This document shows positions 51,820 through 61,990 of a stretch of DNA of 64,000 bases, in pieces; position 1 is the stretch's first letter, and every line of letters begins with the position of its first letter. Below the pieces are notes generated by a model, which saw nothing but the letters and a program-made list of their open reading frames with translations, did no database searches and was not told the DNA's origin. The position numbers were made by a program, and so were the translations under genes. The stretch is from UBA5336 sp964415675 (lineage in GTDB: Bacteria > Pseudomonadota > Alphaproteobacteria > Caulobacterales > Hyphomonadaceae), in the NCBI GenBank assembly GCA_964415675.1, contig CAYQBG010000002.1:1-64000 (forward strand), given 5' to 3'.

Positions 51820-52806
51820 TCAGCCCTCCCCTGTTGAGAGCGCGCCCAGCGCCCGTCCGACCACTTCGCCGGCGGCATGGATCGCGTCGCGCGCAGGCAT
51901 CGAGACGGCGGTCAGGTTCATGAAGCCATGCACCATGCCCGAATGCTCGCGCACTGTCACCGGCACGCCGAAACTCGCCAGCTTGTCGGCATAAGCGCGC
52001 CCCTCATCCTTCAGCGGATCCCAGCCGCAAAGCACGAAATGCGCCGGCGGCAGGCCGCGAAAGGCCGCTTCATCGGCAAAGAGCGGAGAGACGCGCGGGT
52101 CCATCCGGTCGGTCTCATGCTCCAGATAGGCGTCGCGAAAATAGTCGAACAAATTGGGCGAGAGGAAGAAGCCGCCCTCCTGGAAGGTCATCGGCTTGGT
52201 GCGGATATCGATGAACTGGACCAGCGGATAGAGCAGCAGCTGGAAAGCGGGCATTGGCCCGCCCGTCCGGTTCATCTGCTGGCAGACAAATGCGGCGAGA
52301 TTGCCGCCTGCACTGTCGCCCGCCACGGCGAGGCGTTCCGGGTCGAGATGGAAATGCTCCGCCCGTCCGAGGGTCCAGTTCCAGGCGGCCTCGGCATCGG
52401 CATGGGCGGCAGGGAAACGGTGTTCGGGCGCCAGGCGGTAATCGACGGACAGAAGGCGGCAGCGCGAGGCATGGGCGAGCCTGCGGCAGACAATGTCATA
52501 ACTTTCCAGGTCGCCGAGCACGAAGCCGCCGCCATGAAAGAAGACAATGCCCGGCCCCGCGCCAATGCCCGCGCCGAGCGGGGTGTAGAGTCGCGCTTTC
52601 AATGTCCCCTCGGCACCATCCACCGGCAGGGTCGAGATATCCGCCATTTGCGGCGCATCGGCCTCCATCGCCCGCGAGGCGCGGTAGAAGCTCTGGCGCA
52701 ATCTCTCGGTTGACTGCATCCAGTCCAGCCCGGAAAAATCCGGCACCTGCACCTCGGGCAGTTTCAGCCCGGCCAGGAATTTGCGGAGGGTCTCGTCGAT
52801 CGCCAT
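51820..52806 (-). CDS. HSL-type alpha/beta-hydrolase (acetyl-esterase-like)
   Basis: The protein has 328 residues. The oxyanion motif is FFHGGGFVLGD, the nucleophile elbow GDSAGGNLAAFV, an Asp acid candidate lies in CGWDPLKDEGRAYADKL, and the His in MVHGFMNL. This places it in the hormone-sensitive-lipase family of small-ester hydrolases. The ATG at 52806 matches the family N-terminus; an upstream TTG at 52842 is less likely. Convergent with the TonB-receptor gene across the terminator. Confidence 0.9.
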   Translation of the reverse strand: MAIDETLRKFLAGLKLPEVQVPDFSGLDWMQSTERLRQSFYRASRAMEADAPQMADISTLPVDGAEGTLKARLYTPLGAGIGAGPGIVFFHGGGFVLGDLESYDIVCRRLAHASRCRLLSVDYRLAPEHRFPAAHADAEAAWNWTLGRAEHFHLDPERLAVAGDSAGGNLAAFVCQQMNRTGGPMPAFQLLLYPLVQFIDIRTKPMTFQEGGFFLSPNLFDYFRDAYLEHETDRMDPRVSPLFADEAAFRGLPPAHFVLCGWDPLKDEGRAYADKLASFGVPVTVREHSGMVHGFMNLTAVSMPARDAIHAAGEVVGRALGALSTGEG

Positions 52807-53002
52807 GGCCGCGAAGATGCGCCCGCCGCGCGCGATTGCCAAGCCGCCAAATTCGCCTCAATCCCGAATTTTTCGTCATCTGCTCGCGGGCGCGCCTTGG
52901 GGGGGCGTTGGGTCCGCCTGTTGCCGGCTTGCTCGTCGCGGCGGGGCGGCCACAGCCGGGCGCCCCCTTCCCAATCCGCCGCTTGCAGACTAGTGTTGCG
53001 TG

Positions 53003-53100
53003 TATCCGAGGGGCGCGCGTGCACGCGCTGAGATGACGGTACGCGACCGCCAGCACCCTTTGAACCTGATCCGGGTTGCACCGGCGTAGGGACGGAACCG
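53003..53100 (+). ncRNA. TPP (THI-box) riboswitch
   Basis: The conserved pieces are all present: GAGGGGCGC near 53009, GCTGAGATGACGG at about 53028-53039, ACCCTTTGAACCTGATCCGG (53056-53075) and GCGTAGGGACGGAACC at the 3' end. It precedes thiC by 57 bases. Binding of thiamine pyrophosphate should lower thiC expression, probably at translation, since no clear terminator hairpin follows. Confidence 0.95.
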
Positions 53101-53156
53101 CAAGCGCGCCGCTCACACGCACTGCCCGGGTCTTCTTTCAATTCAGGAGACCCACC

Positions 53157-55101
<1,945 letters not shown>

Positions 55102-55109
<8 letters not shown>

Positions 55110-55599
55110 GGCCGTCATCATCGCCGGGGCGAACGGCGCGGGCAAGACGACCTTCGCCCGCCACTTCGTTCCGGCAGCTTTCTCCGGCGCGGTCTTTCTC
55201 AATGCAGACGAAATCCGCCGACTCTCGCAAACGCCGCTGTCGCCTCTGGCCGCCGGTCGTGAAATGTTGCGCAGGCTTGACGCTGTCGTCGCCGCCGGGG
55301 CTGATATGGCCATAGAGACAACGCTGAGTTCTGCCCAATATGCCCGCCGCATTCCCGGCTGGAAGACGCAAGGCTACCACGTCACCCTGATCTTCCTTGA
55401 AGTTCCCGATGCAGACTTTGCCGTCGCCCGGGTTGCCCTGCGGGTGGCCCATGGTGGCCACGACATACCCGAGGGTGACATTCGCCGCCGATACGCGCGC
55501 GGCCTGGCCCTGTTCAAATCGACCTATCGCACCCTTGTCGATCAATGGTATTGGTATCGCTGGAATGGACAAGACTACGCCCTCCACCAGGCCGGCTAA
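55102..55599 (+). CDS. Zeta-toxin-type P-loop kinase
   Basis: The protein has 165 residues. It begins AEAVIIAGANGAGKTTFARH with a perfect Walker A. FLNADEIRRLS and AIETTLSSAQYARRI fit the substrate-binding strands of zeta toxins, and GGHDIPEGDIRRRYARGL contains the paired arginines of the family. Zeta enzymes phosphorylate UDP-GlcNAc-type sugars or other small molecules. The ATG overlaps the thiC stop by 8 bases, so it should be co-translated with thiC and fall under the TPP riboswitch. Toxicity is not proven; chromosomal relatives may be ordinary small-molecule kinases. Confidence 0.85.
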
Positions 55600-55723
55600 G
55601 CCCGAGCCCGATCTGCGCGAGCCGATACGCCGCGCCCTCGACGCTGCGCGCCGTGATGCGCGGTCAGCCGACCCGCGCAAACGCGCCGGTCAATACGCCC
55701 CGCCGCCGACGGCTGCAGAATGA
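55565..55723 (+). CDS. Small basic ORF overlapping the zeta kinase, possible partner
   Basis: The frame has 52 codons beginning 35 bases before the zeta stop. It is rich in Arg, Ala and Pro (IRRALDAARRDARSADPRKR) and may be an antitoxin-like partner. There is no recognised family. The tight overlap supports coupled translation, but antitoxins of zeta kinases are usually larger and upstream. Treat as tentative. Confidence 0.45.
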   Translation: MDKTTPSTRPAKPEPDLREPIRRALDAARRDARSADPRKRAGQYAPPPTAAE

Positions 55724-55733
55724 GGGCAGCAGC

Positions 55734-55919
55734 ATGAACGGCCCGAAATTCTGCTCCATGGCCATCACGCAGGAGGTACGCGACTATGCGGCGGGGCTGA
55801 ACGATAATGAACGCGCCGACCTCGAACGCCAGGCCGAAGAAGCGACGAAGGGCATGGCGGAGATGAGTGAGAAGTATGAGGAAATGGGGCGGCAGTTGTA
55901 TGTGGAGCGGGAAGACTAG
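55734..55919 (+). CDS. Duplicated thiC 3' end, 61-residue ThiC C-terminus-like ORF
   Basis: From 55739 the DNA repeats thiC 54938-55010 with 67 of 73 bases identical. The translation starts MNGPKFCSMAITQEVRDYAA and continues with a C-terminus (GMAEMSEKYEEMGRQLYV) that resembles ordinary ThiC ends more than the present thiC tail does. Only one of the three cluster Cys is retained, so it cannot act as ThiC. GAGG lies 8 bases before the ATG, so it might still be translated. Most simply it is a scar of recombination. Confidence 0.75.
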   Translation: MNGPKFCSMAITQEVRDYAAGLNDNERADLERQAEEATKGMAEMSEKYEEMGRQLYVERED

Positions 55920-56221
55920 AGCTTATCGATTTCGTTCTGCACTTCAGCGGCCAAATCAACGATCTTACTGTGTAACTCCTGCAACTTTTGCTTTGCCTCA
56001 GACGCGTTTTTGCCCGAGATGTAAGGCCCCGGCGGCGGCAGATTCTCCGTCTGCGCCGTCACGTTGGCGAAAGACGCTCCGGTAGACACTTCGGCAATCC
56101 GCCCGCCGTTCACACCAAACCAAGCGGCAATGTCATGTTGACGGTCCCCTCTGGCGAGCATTCCCTTAACAACTGCTGCGTCAGCTGCTGTCAGACTTAT
56201 GCCGCTGTTCGTCGCTCGCAT
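55916..56221 (-). CDS. Small HTH-like hypothetical protein
   Basis: The protein has 101 residues. LTAADAAVVKGMLARGDRQ followed by HDIAAWFGVNGGRIAEVSTG resembles a short DNA-binding HTH seen in alphaproteobacterial prophages and islands; the second half is a helical region (SEAKQKLQELHSKIVDLAAE). It overlaps the methyltransferase gene by 25 bases and is downstream of it on the same strand. G+C is lower than in neighbouring genes, a sign of acquisition. Function unknown. Confidence 0.65.
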   Translation of the reverse strand: MRATNSGISLTAADAAVVKGMLARGDRQHDIAAWFGVNGGRIAEVSTGASFANVTAQTENLPPPGPYISGKNASEAKQKLQELHSKIVDLAAEVQNEIDKL

Positions 56222-56853
56222 GTCAAATCTCCCGAAAAAGCATCCAAATCTTCTGCCGCTGCTTTATAAGGATTTGTGTTTAGAAACTCAATCTCCGCGG
56301 AGCCTTGATAGCCTTTCTGCCAAACAAACCAACCGAAGTCTTTAGTGCCGTTTCCGGGTTTTTCTCCGGCGACAATAACTTGTCCTGGAGGCATCGATGG
56401 TCGTGGCGAAATAGGGAGAATGTAGCGAAGAGGTGATTGCGGCAACCAATCGCGCTTAGTCGAAAAGCCCGCCATCCAAACTAAAGGTAACAGAAAAGCA
56501 GCACGAGAACCTGTCGGTATCATACCCAGCGCAACATGGACAAACTCTTCCGCAAGCTTAAACGGAGGGTTAGTCACAATGCTAAATGGTCCGTCGGGTG
56601 AAAAGTCTGATGATAAAAAGTCTGATGCTTTCTGGCATTCAACCGATCTTTCAATGATATCGGTACCCTGTGATTGAAGGCCTACGTACTTAGCGCTTTT
56701 AATAATCCTGCCGACACCACAGGCCGGGTCCCAAATTGTACCGTTGAACTTCACGCTATTGAATAGTGCGAGAGAACAAACAGACGGTTCCACGTACCAG
56801 TCGAGATCATCGCGCTCCCAGAGATGCGCATTCTTCTTACGTTGCTGGACCAT
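56197..56853 (-). CDS. Adenine-type DNA methyltransferase-like protein
   Basis: The protein has 218 residues. Motif I is WDPACGVGRIIKSAKY, and motif IV is TNPPFKLAEEFVH, typical of N6-adenine (NPPF/Y) enzymes. There is no separate target-recognition domain, and it is shorter than most restriction-linked methylases, so a solo or phage-type enzyme is likely. G+C is about 40% around 56221-56280, far below the window, indicating lateral transfer. No restriction endonuclease gene is adjacent. Confidence 0.75.
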   Translation of the reverse strand: MVQQRKKNAHLWERDDLDWYVEPSVCSLALFNSVKFNGTIWDPACGVGRIIKSAKYVGLQSQGTDIIERSVECQKASDFLSSDFSPDGPFSIVTNPPFKLAEEFVHVALGMIPTGSRAAFLLPLVWMAGFSTKRDWLPQSPLRYILPISPRPSMPPGQVIVAGEKPGNGTKDFGWFVWQKGYQGSAEIEFLNTNPYKAAAEDLDAFSGDLTCERRTAA

Positions 56854-56978
56854 TTTTCGACCCCATGATTGTTCTTTCTACGTTCGAATCCGTAACGCCT
56901 GCGGTGTCAAGGGGCTTTCATGCGGTAGCGGGCGGTGTGCTAGGCCTTACTGGAGTTCGAATGGAGTGATACAAACTG

Positions 56979-57124
56979 GCTACGCTTGCCGCAGCAAACG
57001 TCGCTCCGCTCCGTAGGGCACATGGAGCGTGAGCGATATGTACCGTCCGCCCTTGCCGCGCGCACCGATGGTGCATATCGGGCTTCGCCCTCCTTGCACC
57101 CTACCGCTACCCTTGCCGCCGCAA
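56979..57124. repeat. Palindromic element between 19-base direct repeats
   Basis: GCTACGCTTGCCGCAGCAA (56979-56997) and GCTACCCTTGCCGCCGCAA (57106-57124) are direct repeats with two mismatches. Between them lies an imperfect palindrome with ends GTAGGGCACATGGAG (57013) and CTCCTTGCACCCTAC (to 57104) and an inner pair GATATGTACC/GGTGCATATC. The layout resembles a MITE-like or REP insertion. It fills the 56854-57143 spacer together with nothing else. Confidence 0.55.
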
Positions 57125-57143
57125 CTCGTGTTATAATTGCCTC

Positions 57144-57374
57144 ATGCAAACCGACCTCCTCTCCCGCATCACGATTGAGCCCGGCAAGATGGGTGGGCGG
57201 CCCTGTATCCGGAGGATGCGCATCCGCGTGATGGATATTCTCGAAAACCTCGCGGGCGGGGCGAGCCGCGCCGACATCCTTGAGAGTTTCCCCTATCTCG
57301 AAGACGAGGACATCACCGCTGCCCTGCTCTATGCGGCCCGGTCCACAGACCACACGGTCATCGCGGCGGAATGA
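57144..57374 (+). CDS. DUF433 antitoxin-like protein
   Basis: The protein has 76 residues. DUF433 is recognised from RITIEPGKMGGRPCIRRMRI and ILENLAGGASRADILESFPYL-EDEDITAALLYA. It overlaps the following PIN-like gene by 4 bases (ATGA). DUF433 proteins are the DNA-binding antitoxin partner of DUF5615 toxins. Autoregulation through its HTH is inferred. Confidence 0.9.
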   Translation: MQTDLLSRITIEPGKMGGRPCIRRMRIRVMDILENLAGGASRADILESFPYLEDEDITAALLYAARSTDHTVIAAE

Positions 57375-57685
57375 TCCTCTGGGTCGACCAGAACCTGCCC
57401 CCTGCCCTCGCTGCATGGCTTCGCGCACGGGGTCATGAGGCAAGCCACGTTCAGGACCTCGGCCTTGACGCCGTTGATGACACCGACATCGTATCGCGCG
57501 CCGTCCTGGCAGGCGCGGTCATCATCAGCAAGGACGACGACTTCGCATTCAGGGGCCCGCCACCAACCGTTGTGGTTCGGCTTGGCAACGTCACCAATCC
57601 GACGCTCATCGACCGGTTTGAGGCCGTTTGGGAGACCATCGAAGCCGCGTTGGAAGCTGGCGAAACCTTTATTGAGGTGTTCTGA
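57371..57685 (+). CDS. DUF5615 PIN-like toxin
   Basis: The protein has 104 residues. The start ILWVDQNLPPALAAWLRARG and the centre AGAVIISKDDDFAFRG give the PIN-like acidic residues (Asp6, and an Asp pair in KDDDF). It forms a toxin-antitoxin pair with the upstream DUF433 gene and probably acts as an RNase. It may be a maintenance module of the surrounding accessory region. Confidence 0.88.
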   Translation: MILWVDQNLPPALAAWLRARGHEASHVQDLGLDAVDDTDIVSRAVLAGAVIISKDDDFAFRGPPPTVVVRLGNVTNPTLIDRFEAVWETIEAALEAGETFIEVF

Positions 57686-57695
57686 TTTCACCCCC

Positions 57696-58115
57696 TCACC
57701 GATGACCGAAGAATTCCGGGTCGGGGTCTTCGTCATAGGCGATGGCCTGGCGGGCGGGCGTCACGCGGGCGGCATCCCAGGGTGTGTCGGGGGCGATGCG
57801 TTTGAGGGCGCGGCTGACCATCATCATCGTGATGCGCCGGGACTGAAGATCCTGTGCGATCTCCATCGCCTCGGCAAAGGCCAGGGTCTGCTCGGCTGAA
57901 CGCATCAGCCGGGTCAGCGCGCCGCGGTCCATGTCGAGGCGACTGGCCGTTGCCGCCGTGAGGATGTGCCAGCGCACCTTGAAAAAGCGCGGATTGGCGT
58001 GAACCGGATCGCCCTGCCAGACCGAGCGGCCGCGCCGGAAGAAACCCTCATTCGGCACCGCGCCGTCGCCATAGCCGATATTGATCCTCGCGCGGTAACG
58101 CCAGTCAAAGCCCAT
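57696..58115 (-). CDS. Hypothetical protein
   Basis: The protein has 139 residues and normal codon use for the window. It opens with MGFDWRYRARINIGYG and has a helical middle (LTRLMRSAEQTLAFAEAMEIAQDL) and an acidic tail. I recognise no domain. The gene ends 10 bases from the PIN-like toxin gene on the opposite strand. Possible cytosolic protein of unknown role. Confidence 0.6.
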   Translation of the reverse strand: MGFDWRYRARINIGYGDGAVPNEGFFRRGRSVWQGDPVHANPRFFKVRWHILTAATASRLDMDRGALTRLMRSAEQTLAFAEAMEIAQDLQSRRITMMMVSRALKRIAPDTPWDAARVTPARQAIAYDEDPDPEFFGHR

Positions 58116-58189
58116 ATTCGTCCTCGAAATGCCTGCTGAGGCGCCCAGCCTAACACAGGCATTTCCGGACAGAATGTCGCACCTTCTCT

Positions 58190-58339
58190 CTATTTTTTCG
58201 GCTTGTTGCCGAGATGCTCCAGCCCGCCGATCTTGCCGGGTTTCAGGGAGGGCTGGGAGGCGTTGGTCTTGGGTTTCACATTGTGCGCCGCCTTCGGCTT
58301 GCGCGCTTCCTTGCCTTTTTTATTGTCGCCCTTGGCCAT
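58190..58339 (-). CDS. Small basic Lys-rich protein
   Basis: The protein has 49 residues, starting AKGDNKKGKEARKPKAAH and ending GGLEHLGNKPKK. GGAG lies 7 bases upstream of the ATG at 58339. It resembles the tiny conserved alphaproteobacterial proteins of this composition, probably nucleic-acid or ribosome-associated. The open frame extends upstream to 58405 without a better start. Confidence 0.7.
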   Translation of the reverse strand: MAKGDNKKGKEARKPKAAHNVKPKTNASQPSLKPGKIGGLEHLGNKPKK

Positions 58340-58565
58340 GTGATGGCTCCTTGATGGAGAGCCAGGCGCCCTCCGCATGGGTCGCGCCCGGAAGGGGCGC
58401 GCCATGTTGGCGAGACTAGCATGCCCCTTCGCGCCCGTATGCAGGCGACAGGCAGGCGCGCGGCAGGCTGAGGGTTTTTCCGCTCGTCGCTGAATATCAG
58501 GCCTCCAACCGGACCGGGAAATCCGCTATAAGACGCCTGGCCAGAGACTGACAGGGGACATCACA

Positions 58566-59000
58566 ATGCCAATCGCCACATTCACCCGCTGCGCCGTGCC
58601 CATGGCGCTCGGCGCACTCATGGCCGCCTTGCCCGCCAGTGCGCAGGAGCAGACCGGCATCATGACCGCCACCTGCAACATCAATGGCCAGTCCTCGCAG
58701 ATGCAGATGCAATACACCCGCTATCGCGATGTCGCCGTCTGGCAGGACAGGCATGGCACGAACGCCCAGACCACGGATATGCAGGGCTATGGCCCCACCC
58801 AATGGGAAGGCATGATCAACACGCCCTTTGGCCAGTATCGCCTGACCGGGGAGAATAATTTCATCGAGGCATGGAAGGTCGGCGGTGTCTATAGCGACAT
58901 GATCACGCTGGAACTGGCCCAGACCGGGCCAAATACATTCACCATGCGCGATTTCTACAATAATGGTGCGCTTATCCCCTGCCAGATCACAGGGCAGTAG
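58566..59000 (+). CDS. Hypothetical secreted protein
   Basis: The protein has 144 residues with a signal peptide (PMALGALMAALPASAQEQ). The mature chain has two cysteines (ATCNING and ALIPCQITG) that could pair, and beta-type segments such as YRLTGENNFIEAWKVGGVYS. No known family was recognised. Periplasmic or secreted location inferred; a promoter is expected in the preceding 160 bases. Confidence 0.65.
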   Translation: MPIATFTRCAVPMALGALMAALPASAQEQTGIMTATCNINGQSSQMQMQYTRYRDVAVWQDRHGTNAQTTDMQGYGPTQWEGMINTPFGQYRLTGENNFIEAWKVGGVYSDMITLELAQTGPNTFTMRDFYNNGALIPCQITGQ

Positions 59001-59241
59001 CCGCCCCTGATCGGCGCTGCGTCACCTCGCGATCACGAAAGCGGGAAGGCGCGGCCTCTTTTCCTCCACATTTTTCCGCTTATCTGGGGGTGCCTGCAAG
59101 ACGGCGATCTGTTTGCGGGAAAAGGAGGGACCTTCCGCCGCCGGGTGTGTCGGGGCGGGATGTGGGGTTCCGGTCATGTTGTCACGGCGCTTCTCGCCGC
59201 AATTGCGGGTTAGGCTGCCGGGCAGAGACGGAGACTTGATC

Positions 59242-60141
59242 ATGGCAGAAGGTAACACGCCTTCACGCGCGCTGACGATGAGCCCGGAACAGGGGATGTC
59301 GCGCTATCTCAGTGAAATTCGCAAATTCCCGATGCTGGAAAAGCAGGAAGAATTCATGCTCGCCAAACGCTGGCAAGAGCATGAAGACCCAGATGCGGCC
59401 GAAAAGATGGTGACATCCCACCTGCGCCTGGTGGCTAAGATCGCCATGGGCTATCGCGGCTATGGCCTGCCAATGGCCGAGGTCATCTCCGAAGGTAATG
59501 TCGGGCTGATGCAGGCGGTGAAGAAATTCGATCCGGACAAGGGCTTTCGCCTGGCCACTTATGCCATGTGGTGGATCCGCGCCGCGATCCAGGAATATAT
59601 CCTGCGCTCCTGGAGCCTTGTGAAGCTCGGCACGACGGCGTCGCAAAAGAAGCTGTTCTTCAATCTGCGCCGCATCAAGGGCGAGATCGCCGCGCTGGAC
59701 GAGGGCGATCTGAAGCCCGCACAGGTCAAGGAAATCGCCGAGCGCCTGAATGTGTCCGAAAAGGACGTCATCTCCATGAATGGCCGGATGTCGGGCTCTG
59801 ATGCCTCGCTGAACGTGCCCATGGGCAAGGATGGCGACATGGAATGGCAGGACTGGCTGGCCGATGACGACCAGGGCCAGGCCCGCGACTATGCCGACCG
59901 CCAGGAATTCGACGCGCGGATGGACCTGCTCACCCAGGCGATGGAAGACCTCAATGAGAGGGAAAAACATATCCTGAGCGAGCGGCGCCTGTCAGACGAG
60001 CCCAAGACGCTGGAGGAGCTCAGCCAGGTCTATAATGTCTCGCGCGAACGCATCCGCCAGGTCGAGGTGCGCGCCTTCGAGAAGCTGCAAAAGGCGATGA
60101 AACGCATGGCCAAGGACCAGGGCCTGCCTGTGGGCGGGTGA
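59242..60141 (+). CDS. rpoH: RNA polymerase heat-shock sigma factor RpoH
   Basis: The protein has 299 residues. Sigma-70 regions 1.2-4 are present, including the RpoH box (QKKLFFNLRRIKGEIAALDE) and the region 2 segment GYRGYGLPMAEVISEGNVGLM. Region 4 is TLEELSQVYNVSRERIRQVEVRAFEKL. The ATG at 59242 has CGGAGA 8 bases upstream. It directs heat-shock and oxidative-stress transcription. In alphaproteobacteria it is usually controlled at promoter and mRNA level. It is not in an operon with the genes around it. Confidence 0.96.
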   Translation: MAEGNTPSRALTMSPEQGMSRYLSEIRKFPMLEKQEEFMLAKRWQEHEDPDAAEKMVTSHLRLVAKIAMGYRGYGLPMAEVISEGNVGLMQAVKKFDPDKGFRLATYAMWWIRAAIQEYILRSWSLVKLGTTASQKKLFFNLRRIKGEIAALDEGDLKPAQVKEIAERLNVSEKDVISMNGRMSGSDASLNVPMGKDGDMEWQDWLADDDQGQARDYADRQEFDARMDLLTQAMEDLNEREKHILSERRLSDEPKTLEELSQVYNVSRERIRQVEVRAFEKLQKAMKRMAKDQGLPVGG

Positions 60142-60402
60142 CGCGCCAGAGGCGGCCCGGGGCGCAGACCTTCAGAAGACACAATGTCCGCTTCGGCATT
60201 TGCATCGCCGCCCCGCCGGCCGTCGCCATGGTCAGAGCGGGGTCAGACAGTTGGGTTTCTGAGCCAGATTGCGCCCAACACGCTTGAAACAAGAAGCCCA
60301 CCTGCTCTGAATGTCAGGATGATGGTCCGTTCGCCGGAAAGTGTGCCATCACATGCCTCTTTTTTTGTTGAGTGGCCCCTGCGCAGTCTCTAGGGTTCTG
60401 GG

Positions 60403-60846
60403 ATGCGGCTGACATCCTACACAAACTATGCGCTGCGCATTCTCATGTTCTGCGCCCTGCATCCTGACAAGCTGGTCAGGGTCCAGGACATATCGCAATC
60501 TTATGGTATCTCGCGCGCTCACCTGCTGAAGGCGACGCGCCAGCTGGGTCAGCTCGGCTATCTGGAAAATGTGCGCGGGCGCACCGGTGGTATCCGCCTT
60601 GGCAAATCGCCGGAAACGATCATCGTGGGCGAAGTCGTGCGCCACACCGAAGAGCTCGATGAATTTGTCGAGTGTTTCAATGACAGCAAGAATACCTGCC
60701 CGCTGATCGGCGTGTGCAAGCTCAGTGTCCTGTTCCGGACCGGGCTGAGAGCCTTTTTCGCGGAGCTGGACAAGGTTACGCTTGCAGACCTTGTCAGCCA
60801 TCCGGCCCCGTTGCTGAACCGGCTTGCCGGCGAGGCTGTGAGATGA
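60403..60846 (+). CDS. nsrR: Rrf2-family regulator, NsrR-type
   Basis: The protein has 147 residues. The winged helix begins MRLTSYTNYALRILMFCALH, typical of NsrR. Three Cys at 91, 99 and 105 (VECFNDSKNTCPLIGVCKL) fit the [Fe-S]-binding pattern of NO-sensing NsrR. It probably represses NO-defence genes and is released by nitric oxide. It converges with the cytochrome c'-like gene, overlapping by 53 bases, and the bd-oxidase genes lie just beyond. Confidence 0.88.
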   Translation: MRLTSYTNYALRILMFCALHPDKLVRVQDISQSYGISRAHLLKATRQLGQLGYLENVRGRTGGIRLGKSPETIIVGEVVRHTEELDEFVECFNDSKNTCPLIGVCKLSVLFRTGLRAFFAELDKVTLADLVSHPAPLLNRLAGEAVR

Positions 60847-61288
60847 CCCGGTAGCTGCCATGACAGGCCGCACAGCGATGCAGGGTCTCTGCGGTCGCGC
60901 GCTGCACATCCTCCATACTTGCGGTTCCGGCCATATCGGAAATCTCTGCAAATCCCTGTCTGAGATCGCGGCTGATCAGGCGAAACCCCTCCGGCACCTT
61001 CTGTCTTATCGCCGCGCCGCTGCCATCGCCGCGCTTAAGCGCGTCAGCAGCTTCAGTGATCGTCTCGCGGTCGCCGGCCATGGCCGCGTCGCTGATGGTC
61101 GCCACGCCATTCAGCAAGTCCAGCATCTCGCCGCGCACATGGGCGCGTTCATTGGGCGTCAGGCTTATTGCGAGGCGCGGATCATCACCCGGCGCCGCCG
61201 CAATGCGCCCGGCGTCTAGCCAGGCAAACACTGCCGCCCCGATGAGGAGCCCGAGCACCAGGGTCAGAAACGGCAGGCTGAAACGCAT
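60794..61288 (-). CDS. Cytochrome c'-like monohaem protein
   Basis: The protein has 164 residues. The N-terminal hydrophobic segment (FLTLVLGLLIGAAVFAWL) is a signal anchor. A four-helix-type body ends with the haem site CAACH (139-143) close to the C-terminus, as in cytochrome c', which binds NO. The ATG at 61288 has GGGAG 7 bases upstream. It depends on the Ccm system for haem attachment. It is last in the minus-strand series cydA-cydB-cydX-ferritin-like-cytochrome. A role in NO trapping is inferred from the NsrR neighbour. Confidence 0.75.
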   Translation of the reverse strand: MRFSLPFLTLVLGLLIGAAVFAWLDAGRIAAAPGDDPRLAISLTPNERAHVRGEMLDLLNGVATISDAAMAGDRETITEAADALKRGDGSGAAIRQKVPEGFRLISRDLRQGFAEISDMAGTASMEDVQRATAETLHRCAACHGSYRVISQPRRQAGSATGPDG

Positions 61289-61325
61289 TCTCGTCTCCCA
61301 TATCGGGCCGGCTTTCGATTCGGGC

Positions 61326-61826
61326 TCAAATGTTCTGTCGGCGTCTTCGCGGACGGTGCGGCCCGCCTTCCGCGCATTGCCGGAAAGCGGGCAGGTGGCG
61401 GCATTCCGAGGCATCCCGAAGCCGTTGAAACACCGCCGCGATATCCGGATGGCTTGCCACTGCGGGCAAGAGTTCTTCATCAAAGAGGCGCACATTCTCG
61501 ATCTCGGCATCTACCCCGATCCGGCAGAGCGTATCGATTGATGCGGCCTCGACCATGCCGTCGCAGTTCGTCTCATCGCTGGGCGGTGTCAGCCCATGGC
61601 GCGCATACACCCGCAATAGCGCATCGATATGGCGGGCTTCTGCCCGCACGATGTTCACGAAGGGTCGCGCGCCCGGAAAGCGGTCCAGGATTAATGAATA
61701 GGTCCGCCATGCCTTGCGCTCATCGGCCAGTGCCGCGTCGAGGGCCTTGCGAACCCCCTCGGGGAGCGCAGAGCCATCCCGGGCACCTACATTGCCGGGG
61801 AGGCAAGATCTCTTGCAATCAACCAT
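61326..61826 (-). CDS. Ferritin-like domain protein
   Basis: The protein has 166 residues with the ATG at 61826; a GTG at 61835 is possible. Helices carry di-iron-type residues: ADERKAWRTY, RAEARHIDALLR (ExxH) and DAEIENVRLFDEEL. The C-terminus (ECRHLPAFRQC) has further ligand candidates. It resembles DUF2202-like ferritin-fold proteins. It overlaps cydX by 8 bases, so it is co-translated with the bd oxidase genes. Iron or ROS handling is inferred. Confidence 0.75.
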   Translation of the reverse strand: MVDCKRSCLPGNVGARDGSALPEGVRKALDAALADERKAWRTYSLILDRFPGARPFVNIVRAEARHIDALLRVYARHGLTPPSDETNCDGMVEAASIDTLCRIGVDAEIENVRLFDEELLPAVASHPDIAAVFQRLRDASECRHLPAFRQCAEGGPHRPRRRRQNI

Positions 61827-61974
61827 GTCCGGCACCCTTTATAGCATACGGGTCGTCATCACAGTCGATATCGTCGCAGATCTTCGCCTCTTCGGAAAAC
61901 TCATTCCAGAGGGCGTTCAGGATCCCGAATGTCAGGGCAAGGCCGAGGCCGAGAATCCAGGCGAAATACCACAT
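61819..61974 (-). CDS. cydX: Cytochrome bd oxidase small subunit CydX
   Basis: The protein has 51 residues with the diagnostic start MWYFAWILGLGLALTFGILNALW, one TM helix. CydX stabilises the CydAB haem site. It lies 17 bases after cydB. The C-terminal tail is unusually long and acidic (EEAKICDDIDCDDD) and holds two Cys. Confidence 0.92.
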   Translation of the reverse strand: MWYFAWILGLGLALTFGILNALWNEFSEEAKICDDIDCDDDPYAIKGAGHG

Positions 61975-61990
61975 CGTTAAGTCTCCTTGA

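Noticed and set aside
57013..57104. CRISPR array
   Set aside because: Only two direct repeats with a palindrome between them; no regular repeat-spacer periodicity and no cas genes.
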